64,000 nt of DNA from CALCKU01 sp964607445 (lineage in GTDB: Bacteria; Pseudomonadota; Alphaproteobacteria; Caulobacterales; Maricaulaceae): positions 1 through 64,000 of the forward strand of contig CAZSKN010000011.1 in NCBI GenBank assembly GCA_964607445.1, given 5' to 3'. The translations under genes and the position numbers were made by a program. Numbering within the stretch: position 1 is the stretch's first letter; each line of letters starts with the position of its first letter. A model generated the notes under the pieces. It was given only the letters and a program-made list of their open reading frames with translations. It was not told the DNA's origin and did not search any database. Positions 25,141-34,719 of the stretch are shown piece by piece.

Positions 25141-26900
25141 GACACTATTTTCTGTTGTTTAATCTGGGCGCTCTTTTTTTCGTCATTAACTTGACGCGTC
25201 ATCTCTTGAATGACTTCGGCTTTGGGCCCGAAGGCCACTTGTTTGCCATCTTTTAACACCAGTAATTGATCAACAGCCGCAATCGCACTCGGACGATGCG
25301 CCATAACAATTACAGTCGTGCCTTGGCGTCTTAGGTTCGCAATAGCTTGCGTCAGAGCCTTATCACCATCGGCGTCAAGACTGGCATTGGGTTCATCAAG
25401 CACAACAAGTACGGGCTTGCCGTAAACAGCGCGGGCAAGCGCCAAACGTTGCACCTGTCCACCTGAAAGCACAACCCCGCCTTCGCCAATATAAGTATTA
25501 TAGCCGTCGTCAAGGCGCAGAATAAGCTCATGCACACCCGCCATTTTTGCCGCAGCCACAAGGGCTTCATCCGAACCTTCAGAGTCAAATCTAGATATAT
25601 TTTGTGCAATCGAGCCGTCAAACAGTTCTACCGTCTGGGGAAGATAACCGATAAAAGGGCCTAATTCATCCCGGTTCCATTGCTCAAAACTGGCCCCGTC
25701 CAGACGCACGGTTCCCTTTTGCGGAATCCATATGCCGACCAATAATCGCGCAAGCGTCGATTTACCCGAAGCACTCGGGCCGATCACGCCCAGCCCACTC
25801 CCCGGACTGAGTTGAAAATTTAACCCCGATAATGTGGCATTGACGGCGCCCGGAGGGCCCGCGATCATATTTTCCACGGATAAATGTCCCTTGGGTTCTG
25901 GTAGACGGGTATTTTCCGTTTCGTCTTCGACGGACTCAAAAAACAGGTTCAAACGCGAAAATGCGTCGCGCGCACCGTTAAAGCTCCGCCACTGTCCAAT
26001 TGCCATTTGCACGGGCGCCATAGCCCGCCCCAGAATAATCGATCCTGCAATCATGGCACCTGGTGTTACGATCTGTTGTACCGCCAAAGCCCCGCCCGCT
26101 CCTAAAATCGCCGATTGCAGAAACATACGAAACGCTTTGGTCAACGCCGTCGTTCCGCCAGCTTTATCCGTACTCAGCAAGGTTTCCTCAGCACGTTTAT
26201 CACTCAAGGACGCCCATTTATTGCGAATATTTTGCCCCATCCCCATGGACTCAATGACATCGGCATTACGATGACTTTGGAGGGTAAACGCCTGTTCTTG
26301 GCGCCGTAATTTCAAGGATTCCAAAAGGGGTTTGCGGGTTGCAAATTCATTATACAGCGCGATACAAATCAAGATCACTGTGCCAATGAGTGCGATCAGA
26401 CCTAGGGTCCAGTGCAGAATAAAAATCACCCCAACATATACGACGATCCAGGGTAAATCAAAAAAGGCTCCCGGCCCATTTCCAGACATAAATTGTTTGA
26501 GCGTATACAGATCATTCATGGGCGAATGCTGATGAGCACCGCGCCCCTGCACACCTTGTTTGAGCCAAATCCGAAAGGACCGATCTCCCAAATCTTTTTC
26601 AAAGCCTGTGGCTATTCGTGTTAAAACCCGGGTGCGGCAAAATTCCAAAAACCCCATAAAGCCATATAATGCCGCCATGAGAATACTAATCGCCAATAAT
26701 GTCGAAATACTACGACTTATAAGAACGCGATCATAGACCTGTAGCATATAAAGCGGGCCGGTCAGCATAAGCAGATTAATAAAAAAACTAAATATGGCCG
26801 TTCCAGTAATAGCTTTTTTCGCCTGCATTAACGTTTTACCCACAGTTGAGCGCAGCCCGGTTTCGGACGCTGTCAATGTAGATGGTTTTGATTTTGCCAT
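25137..26900 (-). CDS. Type I secretion ABC transporter, PrtD family
   Basis: A 587-residue half-transporter with permease fused to ATPase. The membrane domain spans about residues 30-310 (first helices in FSFFINLLMLTGPLYMLQVYDRVL, a PrtD-family mark). The ATPase domain has Walker A GPSASGKSTLARLL, signature LSGGQVQRLALARA, Walker B VLVVLDEPNASLD and the switch His in VIVMAHRPS. There is no C39 peptidase or C39-like domain at the N-terminus, which points to RTX-type protease or S-layer export. Coupled with the HlyD gene. Confidence 0.93.
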   Translation of the reverse strand: MAKSKPSTLTASETGLRSTVGKTLMQAKKAITGTAIFSFFINLLMLTGPLYMLQVYDRVLISRSISTLLAISILMAALYGFMGFLEFCRTRVLTRIATGFEKDLGDRSFRIWLKQGVQGRGAHQHSPMNDLYTLKQFMSGNGPGAFFDLPWIVVYVGVIFILHWTLGLIALIGTVILICIALYNEFATRKPLLESLKLRRQEQAFTLQSHRNADVIESMGMGQNIRNKWASLSDKRAEETLLSTDKAGGTTALTKAFRMFLQSAILGAGGALAVQQIVTPGAMIAGSIILGRAMAPVQMAIGQWRSFNGARDAFSRLNLFFESVEDETENTRLPEPKGHLSVENMIAGPPGAVNATLSGLNFQLSPGSGLGVIGPSASGKSTLARLLVGIWIPQKGTVRLDGASFEQWNRDELGPFIGYLPQTVELFDGSIAQNISRFDSEGSDEALVAAAKMAGVHELILRLDDGYNTYIGEGGVVLSGGQVQRLALARAVYGKPVLVVLDEPNASLDADGDKALTQAIANLRRQGTTVIVMAHRPSAIAAVDQLLVLKDGKQVAFGPKAEVIQEMTRQVNDEKKSAQIKQQKIVS

Positions 26901-27167
26901 AATTTCGTGATGCCCACTCTGTGAGAGATCTATTTACCCTATTTTGTCTAACCCAGAGTTAATTATAATATATTTTAACCCTTAAATGTCACCTTATAAA
27001 TCGAGCGATGTTTTATACGCTCCCGCATAAGCTTTGCGAGTTTGACAATCCAAAACAAACTCGAACATGTCTGATATTTCATAATTTATTTTGAATTATA
27101 TCCGTAATGCCCATAGACCTATGCCACGGGCTTCGCTATTTACCATCATGGGGTTAAATTCAGTACG

Positions 27168-29603
27168 GTGAAAACATTGACACAGAAGACGTCAAAAGCA
27201 ATGAAAATGGCGTCAACGACGCTGTCTACAGCCAAAATTTCCATTATCTCTTGCTTAAGCACAGCGAGTTTAGCCTTAAGTGCAACGGCGCAAAATCCTA
27301 CGCCAGCGCTCGGCTCCGAGGCCGTTACCCAACGCGCCGCCGGAACAAATCGTCCACTACAACTCCCCAAAGACAGCCCCTTTTTTGACCCTAATATTAT
27401 TTATCTCGAAGCCGACGAGCTTATTGACGATGAAAAAACGGGCATTCTTACCGCACAAGGCGAAGTTGAAGGACGCTATCAAGACCGGACATTACGTGCT
27501 GATAAAGTGCTTTATACACTGGATACGGGTCGGGTAATTGCCACGGGCAATGTCGTTTTGATAGATGCAAGCGGGGCAACACAATATGCCGATAAGCTAG
27601 AGCTTTCAGATACGCTAGAAGCCGGAACGGCCTCTAATTTCACAGCTCGCTTTCCCCAAGGCGGTATTTTGGGGTCAAAATTCGTCACCCGCAATACTGG
27701 CGGTGAAGGTGTCGAGCTTTATAATGCCTATTATACAGCCTGTGAGGCCTGCAATGAAAACGGTGAACCCAAAAAGCCGACCTGGCGCATACGCGCACGC
27801 AAGGTGACACAAAATCCGGATAAGAATTATATTCAATATCGGGATGCTGTGGTGGAATTCAAAGGCATTCCCTTACTCTATACGCCTTATCTATCCCATC
27901 CCGATCCTAGCGCAGAACGTGCAAGCGGATGGCTTAACCCCTTCGTCGGCATTTCGGGCAGTCGCGGCTTTAACTTTCGAACCCCCTATTACTTTGCCTT
28001 GGACGATCATTCCGAACTCACACTCACCCCGCATATTGCGACGAATGTAAACCCGTTAATCGAAGCGGATTACCGCCGACTTTTCCATAGTGGAGAGATT
28101 AATGTAAATACCAGCCTGACCTATGCGACACCGTTTGATAATGACGGCAATATATTCTCTGATCCGACATTATTTACCAATCCGGATGAAGCGACAACAG
28201 GCCGAAGATTACGCTCGCATTTCTTTGCCAATGGATTGTTTGACATAAATAACGTCTGGCAATGGGGATTTGGGGCACAAGCCGCCTCAGATGACCTGTT
28301 TTTAAAACGTTATGATCTGGAAGAACGGCCCGAGCGCTTCGGCCTTTACGAGGCTGCAAGCCGCCGCCTTGTCTCACAAGCTTTTGTCGTGGGACAAGAT
28401 GAAAATTTCCGGTTTGCTACGAGCGCCTATGGCTTTCAGAGCCTGCGAACCTCTATTATAGAAAACGGAAACGACCCCGCCCAGTTCACTGTATTTCGTG
28501 AGGACGATAGCACATTACCGATAATCGCGCCTAAAATCGAGCTTGAACATTATTTCACAGACCCCGTTCTGGGGGGACGCTTGAAAACTTCGGCGGACAC
28601 TACCGTTCTTACCCGTAAAATCGGCACGGATTATATCCGGGCTTCAGGGGGGCTGGACTGGAGTAAAAACTTTATCGCCCCCGGCGGTATTGAGATTAAG
28701 CCCTTTGCCAATGGTCGGTATGATTATTTTGAGATCGAGCCCGAAGATTTAAGTGCAGATAGTTTCGAACGCACATTAGGACAAGCAGGTGTAGATATTC
28801 GCTGGCCTTTTATTAAGCCGGGCAAGGGTGTGGATTTCATTATTGAACCCCGGGTTCAAATCACCCAGAGTTTTGGCGACGGAAAACTCGAAAATTTTTC
28901 GCGTATAGATAATTCCGGCAATGAGGTGTCTTTGTTTCAAGACAGTCTCGATATAGATCTTGATCAAGCCTTGTTCTGGTCGTCAAATAAATCCACCGGT
29001 TTCGATTTCTGGCAAGAAGGCTTTCGCGCTGATCTTGGCGCCTCTTTTATTGCCGATTGGCAAAAAGGCCGAGCCCATGTTTTTATTGGTCAGAGTTATG
29101 CCAGCGGATTTGATGACAGCTTCGCCTTAGGGTCCGGCCTTGCGGGTGATAAATCTGATATTATCGGTTTATTCGAACTTGAACTCGGGCGTAACTTTCG
29201 CAGTACAACCCGTGTGCGATATGATGATGATGATAATACATTTAGCCGTATTGATAGCGGCTTAAGATATTCCAATAACCGTTTTAGCCTAGATGCGCGT
29301 TATTTCCGACTGGATAGTGCCGCGCGTTTCTTCACCACAGAACCCGGAGCGCCCACCGAAGAAATTTCCGGCGGTGTAACCTTAAATCTGGCTAAGAACT
29401 GGAGTACGCGTTACCGCGCCACCCATGACATTGATCTCGACACGACCCGTCGGCAAAGCCTGTCTTTGATCTATGATGATGATTGCACGCGCGTTGAACT
29501 GATCTATCGCCGAAACCGCAATAATCTTGGGGTTGTCGGTAATAATTCAGGCCTTGGTATTCGCGTGTCACTTCTGACCCTAGGTGATTTTTCAGACCAA
29601 TAA
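27168..29603 (+). CDS. lptD: LPS assembly protein LptD
   Basis: The outer-membrane beta-barrel that, with LptE, inserts lipopolysaccharide into the outer leaflet. Residues about 75-200 form the OstA/LptA-like jellyroll (LEADELIDDEKTGILTAQGEVEG, YADKLELSDTLEAG), and the LptD barrel signature follows (GSKFVTRNTGGEGVELYNAYYTACEAC, GIPLLYTPYLSHPDP, ASGWLNPFVGISGSRGFNF). Paired cysteines in CEAC and one near the C-terminus (DDDCTRVEL) could form the disulphides between domains. I use the GTG at 27168, whose signal peptide ends near ALSATA; internal ATGs at 27201 and 27207 would also work. It stands without surA, pdxA and rsmA, its usual partners. Confidence 0.93.
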   Translation: MKTLTQKTSKAMKMASTTLSTAKISIISCLSTASLALSATAQNPTPALGSEAVTQRAAGTNRPLQLPKDSPFFDPNIIYLEADELIDDEKTGILTAQGEVEGRYQDRTLRADKVLYTLDTGRVIATGNVVLIDASGATQYADKLELSDTLEAGTASNFTARFPQGGILGSKFVTRNTGGEGVELYNAYYTACEACNENGEPKKPTWRIRARKVTQNPDKNYIQYRDAVVEFKGIPLLYTPYLSHPDPSAERASGWLNPFVGISGSRGFNFRTPYYFALDDHSELTLTPHIATNVNPLIEADYRRLFHSGEINVNTSLTYATPFDNDGNIFSDPTLFTNPDEATTGRRLRSHFFANGLFDINNVWQWGFGAQAASDDLFLKRYDLEERPERFGLYEAASRRLVSQAFVVGQDENFRFATSAYGFQSLRTSIIENGNDPAQFTVFREDDSTLPIIAPKIELEHYFTDPVLGGRLKTSADTTVLTRKIGTDYIRASGGLDWSKNFIAPGGIEIKPFANGRYDYFEIEPEDLSADSFERTLGQAGVDIRWPFIKPGKGVDFIIEPRVQITQSFGDGKLENFSRIDNSGNEVSLFQDSLDIDLDQALFWSSNKSTGFDFWQEGFRADLGASFIADWQKGRAHVFIGQSYASGFDDSFALGSGLAGDKSDIIGLFELELGRNFRSTTRVRYDDDDNTFSRIDSGLRYSNNRFSLDARYFRLDSAARFFTTEPGAPTEEISGGVTLNLAKNWSTRYRATHDIDLDTTRRQSLSLIYDDDCTRVELIYRRNRNNLGVVGNNSGLGIRVSLLTLGDFSDQ

Positions 29604-29631
29604 AATCACGGGATAGGTATTAAACGCTCGC

Positions 29632-30426
29632 TTAACCTACAAAAGATTTTTCTACGACAAATTCCGCTGGTTTTGAATTTGATCCTTCAGTCAATCCAAA
29701 CCCTTCGACCAAGGCCTTGGTATCATTAATCATATCCATAGACCCACAGATCATCACACGATCCTCTTCGGGATTAAGCGGCGGCGTTCCCGCGTTTTTA
29801 AACAGGTCTCCACTTTCTATCAATGTCGTGATTCGGCCCTTCAACGGATAGTCTTCCCGGGTAAGACTTGTAATATGCAGAAGCTTATCCCCCATTAACT
29901 CACCCACAAGCGGGTCATCCCGCAAACTTTTTACAAGTCGAAGACCATATGACAATTCTGCACGTTGACGGCAGGTATGGGTTAAAATCACCTGATCATA
30001 GCGTTCATATGTCTCCGGGTCTCGGATCAAGCTGACAAATGGGGCAATACCGGTTCCGGTCGAAAACATATACAGACGCTTGCCCGGCAAAAGCGCATCC
30101 AGCACGAGCGTACCCACGGGTTTTTTCCCTAAAAGCACGGTATCTCCCGCTTTGATTTTCTGGAGGCGCGATGTCAGCGGGCCGTCCGGGACCTTAATAG
30201 AGAAGAATTCGAGTTTTTCATCCCAAGACGGGCTGGCAACAGAATATGCCCGCATGATCGGACGTTTTTCGTCTTCACGCTTTGGCAAGCCAATCATGAC
30301 AAATTCGCCCGACCTAAATCTAAAACTTGCAGGACGGGTGATATTAAACGCAAATAACCTATCCGTGAAATGCTCCACAGTTAACACAGTTTCCTCAGTC
30401 GGGGCATTGGGGTTCACAGCCGTCAT
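29632..30426 (-). CDS. Ferredoxin/flavodoxin--NADP+ reductase
   Basis: A 264-residue FAD flavoprotein of the bacterial Fpr type, moving electrons between NADPH and ferredoxin or flavodoxin. The FAD-binding motif is in MRAYSVASPSW (R-x-Y-S), the GPLTSRLQ stretch follows, and the NADP domain has MFSTGTGIAPFVSLI and VMICGSMDMIND. The C-terminal VEKSFVG matches the FprA/FprB end with an aromatic followed by Val-Gly. The ATG has no strong ribosome binding site. It stands alone, so the physiological partner is unknown. Confidence 0.93.
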   Translation of the reverse strand: MTAVNPNAPTEETVLTVEHFTDRLFAFNITRPASFRFRSGEFVMIGLPKREDEKRPIMRAYSVASPSWDEKLEFFSIKVPDGPLTSRLQKIKAGDTVLLGKKPVGTLVLDALLPGKRLYMFSTGTGIAPFVSLIRDPETYERYDQVILTHTCRQRAELSYGLRLVKSLRDDPLVGELMGDKLLHITSLTREDYPLKGRITTLIESGDLFKNAGTPPLNPEEDRVMICGSMDMINDTKALVEGFGLTEGSNSKPAEFVVEKSFVG

Positions 30427-30533
30427 AATAAGCTATCCTTTGGCATAATTTTAAGCTTCAAAGGGCACATAATGATTTATTAGTGGAAATTCAATAACCT
30501 ATATAACAAACAAACGTTCTTTTTATGAAACAG

Positions 30534-31628
30534 TTAGAGTTTGTCGGTCCGCCCCTGCTTTTTAAGGTGTTCAACAATCTTTTTGACATCTTGGGTTTGA
30601 TCCAGTGGCGAAATAAGAATTTTATTATCTTCCACAATGATCGACAGACCTTGCACGCCAATCGCCGCGACAAGCGGGCCATCCGTAAAGATCAGGCTAT
30701 CCGATACATTATGCGTGATGACATCACCCGAGATTGCCAAGCCCTCCGCAGTCTTGCGTTCGTCATAGAGCGAAAGAAAAGATCCGATATCCGTCCACCC
30801 GATATCAGCGGGAATCATCGCCGCTTTTCGGGTGTGTTCCATCACGGCATAATCAATGGACTGACCATCGAGTGTCGCAAAGATATCGGCATCCAATTGC
30901 CGTACATGTCCCGCAATCCGCGCCGCTGCAAATGAGGCGCGGGATTTTTCATAAATATCCGGCGCATAAGATTGCATTTCGGACAATAATGTTTGCGGCG
31001 CGAACATAAATATTCCTGCGTTCCAGGCATGGCGACCTGACGCCAGATAAGATTGCGCGGTTTCAAGGTCCGGTTTTTCACGAAATGCAATGACCTTTGC
31101 CGCATGGGTGTCGATAGGCGCGTCCGTTTCAATATATCCATAGCCTGTCTCGGCCCGGTCAGGGGTAATACCAAAGGTTACAAGATAGCCAGAGCGTGCC
31201 GCATTTACGGCGTTTGAGATCGCCAGCTGAAAGGCTTTGGGGTCTTTGACGTGGTGATCGGCTGGCAATAATAAGACCAGTGTCTCCGAGCCAATTTGCG
31301 CGGCCATATCAAGGCCTTGCAAGGCGGCTATAACGGCACATGGCGCTGTGTTACGCCCTATAGGTTCTACAATAATAGCCCCAATATCTTGTCCAATGTC
31401 AGACATTTGCGTTTCAATTTGCAAGGCGTGCGAAGCATTACAAATAAAGACAGGCGGCAGAAACATCTCTCCCGTCAACCGCACTACAGTCTCCTGTATC
31501 AGGGTTTGATCTGATAAAAGCGGTAAAAGCTGTTTAGGCTTGGCTTTACGCGATAAGGGCCAAAGCCGGCTGCCCGCGCCACCCGACATTATAACAGGCA
31601 GGATAGATATGGCAGGCATAGATTTCAT
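30534..31628 (-). CDS. Mannose-1-phosphate guanylyltransferase
   Basis: A 364-residue nucleotidyltransferase making GDP-mannose for exopolysaccharide or glycan synthesis. Visible are the nucleotide-binding loop VIMSGGAGSRLWPLSR, the KPKQLLPL segment, VVEPIGRNTAPC (as VEPIGRNTAP), PADH for the metal site, FREKPDL and NAGIFMF. It lacks the C-terminal phosphomannose isomerase domain of bifunctional ManC/AlgA. I start at 31628, preceded by AGAGGTGCCTTT; fifty upstream residues in the same frame overlap the TonB-like gene and look non-coding. It is downstream of the PTS genes with a 59-bp spacer. Confidence 0.93.
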   Translation of the reverse strand: MKSMPAISILPVIMSGGAGSRLWPLSRKAKPKQLLPLLSDQTLIQETVVRLTGEMFLPPVFICNASHALQIETQMSDIGQDIGAIIVEPIGRNTAPCAVIAALQGLDMAAQIGSETLVLLLPADHHVKDPKAFQLAISNAVNAARSGYLVTFGITPDRAETGYGYIETDAPIDTHAAKVIAFREKPDLETAQSYLASGRHAWNAGIFMFAPQTLLSEMQSYAPDIYEKSRASFAAARIAGHVRQLDADIFATLDGQSIDYAVMEHTRKAAMIPADIGWTDIGSFLSLYDERKTAEGLAISGDVITHNVSDSLIFTDGPLVAAIGVQGLSIIVEDNKILISPLDQTQDVKKIVEHLKKQGRTDKL

Positions 31629-31687
31629 AAAGGCACCTCTTATTGGATAAAGGTGCTTATAGGAAACATCTTTAAAGCGCGTTAAGC

Positions 31688-32107
31688 TTAACCGCCCAAA
31701 CTCACTTTCCCGAATTGATAGCGGATCAAGACACGGCAATGATTTAGCGCCCCATCCGGCGGCGGGGCAAATTGCCACTTCATCACGGCCCGTCGTGATG
31801 GATCTCCAAAAAATCTATCGGGTACGCTACGTTCGATCCTGACATTTTCTGTTTGACCTGTTTCTGTCACGTCCAATCGTATGATCGTCCAGCCTTGACG
31901 TCCGCTCCTGAACGCTCGACGCGGATATGCAGGTAAATCAAATTTAATGGCGGCTAATTTTTCCCCGCCAAGGCAATCTTGGGCCTTAGAATAACCCTTC
32001 ACCCATGGATCAGGCGGGTAACTTCCGCGCGGACGAAAAACATCAGAGGTCTGACAGCCCATTAAGGCGGCGACCATCGCCCCGCCTAAAAACATCCGTA
32101 GACTCAT
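31688..32107 (-). CDS. Lipoprotein with a TonB C-terminal-like domain
   Basis: A 139-residue protein that starts MSLRMFLGG and has a lipobox-like LMGC at residues 15-18, so the mature protein probably carries a lipid at Cys18. The rest resembles the TonB C-terminal fold: YPRRAFRSGRQGWTIIRLDV, TGQTENVRIERSVPD, and KWQFAPPPDGALNHC. Two cysteines in the mature part may be bridged. There is no membrane helix or Pro-rich spanner, so it is not a normal TonB; the family is often annotated 'energy transducer TonB' without proof. It begins 1 nt after the HPr gene, and thus belongs to the PTS operon. Confidence 0.75.
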   Translation of the reverse strand: MSLRMFLGGAMVAALMGCQTSDVFRPRGSYPPDPWVKGYSKAQDCLGGEKLAAIKFDLPAYPRRAFRSGRQGWTIIRLDVTETGQTENVRIERSVPDRFFGDPSRRAVMKWQFAPPPDGALNHCRVLIRYQFGKVSLGG

Positions 32108-32108
32108 G

Positions 32109-32390
32109 TCATTCACCTTCGCCAAAATGCGTAGACACAAGTTCGACAAGGGCGTTTAATGCGGATATGGCCTCTGGGCCAGACGTTTTAATCGTTAGTT
32201 TTTCTCCACACGCAGACCCCAACATGAGAAGCTCCATAATACTATCCGCGACAACCGTTTCATGTCCAACAGCATTATGGCTCGTCACTTCAGTATAGGC
32301 ATCAAATTGTTCGGCGCATTTGACAAATTTAGCCGAAGCCCGTGCATGCAATCCACGTTTATTGACCAGTATTACCGTTTCAGACGGCAT
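32109..32390 (-). CDS. ptsH: Phosphocarrier protein HPr
   Basis: A 93-residue HPr. The phosphorylated histidine is His15 in RGLHARAS, as required for transfer from EI. A serine equivalent to the regulatory Ser46 of Gram-positive HPr is retained in VADSIMELLML (Ser50). In alphaproteobacteria this PTS is regulatory (PTS-Ntr-like), not sugar-transporting. The start is set at 32390 by the family N-terminus, 1 nt after the EIIA stop. hprK is not present next to it, although the serine it would phosphorylate is. Confidence 0.94.
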   Translation of the reverse strand: MPSETVILVNKRGLHARASAKFVKCAEQFDAYTEVTSHNAVGHETVVADSIMELLMLGSACGEKLTIKTSGPEAISALNALVELVSTHFGEGE

Positions 32391-32391
32391 T

Positions 32392-32796
32392 TTAATCGCT
32401 TGTCTGAAGAATTTCAGACGCAATCGCAATATAACGTTGCCCGGCATCTTTAGCCTTGAGCGCCGCTTCGTCAAGATTGGCTGTACGGCGCGCTTCAGCA
32501 AGTTTAATCAACATAGGCAAATTCACGCCTGCCAAAATTTCAATCCGGCCTTGAGAAAGCATAGATATCGCCAAATTTGCCGGCGTCCCGCCAAACATAT
32601 CTGTGAGCAATATGACCCCATTATCGCAATTCACCCGCTTCACAGCGGCACTAATATCATCGCGCCGATGTTCCATATCATCATCGGGGCCTATGCACAC
32701 GGTTTCAATATTTTCTTGAGGGCCCACGACATGTTCCATGGCCCGTCGCAGTTCGACAGCCAATTCCCCATGTGTAACAATTACGAGACCAATCAC
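32392..32796 (-). CDS. PTS EIIA, mannose family (regulatory)
   Basis: A 134-residue EIIA(Man)-type protein with the active histidine in LVIVTHGEL (His9/10 region) and LLTDMFGGTPANLAISML. It accepts phosphate from HPr. No EIIB, EIIC or EIID partners lie nearby, as usual for the signalling PTS of alphaproteobacteria. The start codon is GTG at 32796, preceded by AAGGAATTGCG. It lies 123 bp downstream of the chvG stop, in the place where hprK is usually found. Confidence 0.93.
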   Translation of the reverse strand: MIGLVIVTHGELAVELRRAMEHVVGPQENIETVCIGPDDDMEHRRDDISAAVKRVNCDNGVILLTDMFGGTPANLAISMLSQGRIEILAGVNLPMLIKLAEARRTANLDEAALKAKDAGQRYIAIASEILQTSD

Positions 32797-32919
32797 CGCA
32801 ATTCCTTATTTGCCTAGCCTTGCAATTAATCAATAAATACAGGTGCTGAAAAGCAATTTATCCACCTCCACCCTATTTATGGCTTATTTATTTTTATATC
32901 GTGGCTTTTTTGCCGATTT

Positions 32920-34719
32920 CTAACGTTTCAGACGCTTTCCCGCGCTGCGCTTCTGGCCATAGCCGCCACTATTTTGACTTTGTCGGGGAAGGTTAATTAC
33001 AAAACGAGCCCCCTTGATCGTCTCTGACCCCGGATTCACACGATTCTTGGCATGAATTTCGCCTTTATGCGCTTTGACAATTTGGTGACAAATTGCCAAT
33101 CCTAACCCGGAGTGAGACCCAAAACGCGCCCCCTGTGGACGTTCCGTATAAAACCGTTCAAACACAGTTTCCAAATTTTCTGGCGGAATACCCGGCCCGT
33201 CATCTTCGACCACGATAATCACACGGTCTCCGCGTGCAGGATCGGCCTGCACAAAGGCCCGTAAAAGCACTTCACCCTTTGGCGGTGAAAAGGTTAGGGC
33301 GTTATCAATAAGATTGCGCAAGACCTGTGCAAATGGTGTTTCAAACGCGCGTATATTCAAGGCTATATCTTGACCATCAGCCGGGTTTGGGGTTTCGAGA
33401 TCATGCTCGTTATCATAGGTCAGGCTTGCGGATTGACGCACATAAATAACCCGCGCATCCCCCGGGTAGGTCTGGGCGTAAAAATCCGTAAGCCCGCTTA
33501 AAATCTCACGCACATCCAAAGTCTGTGCTGTTTCTCGCGCCAAATTAGCATCTACTTTAGAGGCATTGGAAATATCAGTGATAAGGCGGTCCATCCGGGC
33601 CACATCATTTTGAATGATATCTACGAGTTGTTTACGTTGCTCGGCCGTTTTAGCGACCCGGAGACTATCTGAGGCCGACCGGAGCGACGTCAGCGGATTT
33701 TTGATTTCATGGGCAACATCAGCAGCAAAATTAGCAATATCATTAATCCGGTCATAAAGACCATTGGTCATCTCTCGCATGACAATGGACAAATCCCCGA
33801 TCTCGTCCCGGCGGCGGGATAAATCAGGAATCGCATCGCGTTCTTTGGCAGAGCGAGTGACACGTTCAGCGGCACGCGCAAGCCTGCGCATCGGTAAAGC
33901 GATGAATAAAGTCAGCGCCAAAGACGAGAGAATGGCCGCCAGAAATGCCAAGCCGATAATCGGTGCCAAAGCCCGCCTTTCCCCATTTACAATATTATCG
34001 ACGTCACTGGATTCAAGTGTTACAACCCCCAAAACCTGTTGGACGCGTTTGACAGGTAATGACAATGAGACAATCAGCTCATCCTGCTTATTATAGCGCT
34101 CGCCCGCAACGCTTTCACCCGCCAAGGCCTTCCGAATATCCACCGTCAGATTTTGTCGTAACCGTTCGCGTCTGTGTACACGCCATGGTAGGTTATGCAG
34201 GCTTTTTTCAACTCCGGCCTCTATACGGGCCTGCCAAACCTCTTGCCATGTCGGTTCGGGAATTTCGCTGACAATGGGCGCCAGTTCTGTGATCGCAATA
34301 TCCGTCTCATACTGCGTGCTATCAGCTATTAAAGTACCACTTTTATCATGCAATCGAACGCGCCACCGATCCGGCAGATTGACCCGGCTTAAGACGTCCC
34401 TCGCATTTTGCACATCCAGTTCTGCGGCTAATCCAATGCCCGTCGCCGTATCACCCATAATCGTCGTGATCAGGGCCGCTTGTGAACTTAAATTCTCGAT
34501 CTTGGCTTCAATCAAGCCTTGCGAGAACCTTTGTAAAGTCATGGCGCCGCAAACCAATATCAAAAGCCCGACGATATTGGATAGAAATATAAATCGTGCG
34601 AGACGAGAAAACATAGCCGGTCGGCGTGCGCCTAATCGCCGGTCCCGTAACCGCCTGTCACGCATATGCCTATCTTTGCGCGAAAACCTAGATTTCTTTA
34701 TATTTGTATCCGACACCAT
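32920..34719 (-). CDS. chvG: Sensor histidine kinase ChvG
   Basis: A 599-residue inner-membrane kinase for envelope or acid stress. A basic N-terminus is followed by a first membrane helix (FIFLSNIVGLLILVCGAM), a periplasmic sensor region of about 200 residues, a second helix (IIGLAFLAAILSSLALTLF), HAMP, the phosphorylated His in FAADVAHEIKNPLTSL and an ATP-binding domain with NLIDNALTFSPP, VEDDGPGIPPE and SHSGLGLAI. The 32-bp overlap with chvI depends on the chosen start (ATG 34719); ATG 34665, just after the chvI stop, is also possible. Its regulator is the adjacent ChvI. Confidence 0.92.
   Translation of the reverse strand: MVSDTNIKKSRFSRKDRHMRDRRLRDRRLGARRPAMFSRLARFIFLSNIVGLLILVCGAMTLQRFSQGLIEAKIENLSSQAALITTIMGDTATGIGLAAELDVQNARDVLSRVNLPDRWRVRLHDKSGTLIADSTQYETDIAITELAPIVSEIPEPTWQEVWQARIEAGVEKSLHNLPWRVHRRERLRQNLTVDIRKALAGESVAGERYNKQDELIVSLSLPVKRVQQVLGVVTLESSDVDNIVNGERRALAPIIGLAFLAAILSSLALTLFIALPMRRLARAAERVTRSAKERDAIPDLSRRRDEIGDLSIVMREMTNGLYDRINDIANFAADVAHEIKNPLTSLRSASDSLRVAKTAEQRKQLVDIIQNDVARMDRLITDISNASKVDANLARETAQTLDVREILSGLTDFYAQTYPGDARVIYVRQSASLTYDNEHDLETPNPADGQDIALNIRAFETPFAQVLRNLIDNALTFSPPKGEVLLRAFVQADPARGDRVIIVVEDDGPGIPPENLETVFERFYTERPQGARFGSHSGLGLAICHQIVKAHKGEIHAKNRVNPGSETIKGARFVINLPRQSQNSGGYGQKRSAGKRLKR

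Noticed and set aside
32797..32919. Remnant of hprK
   Set aside because: The 123 bp are AT-rich and contain no reading frame or P-loop motif.
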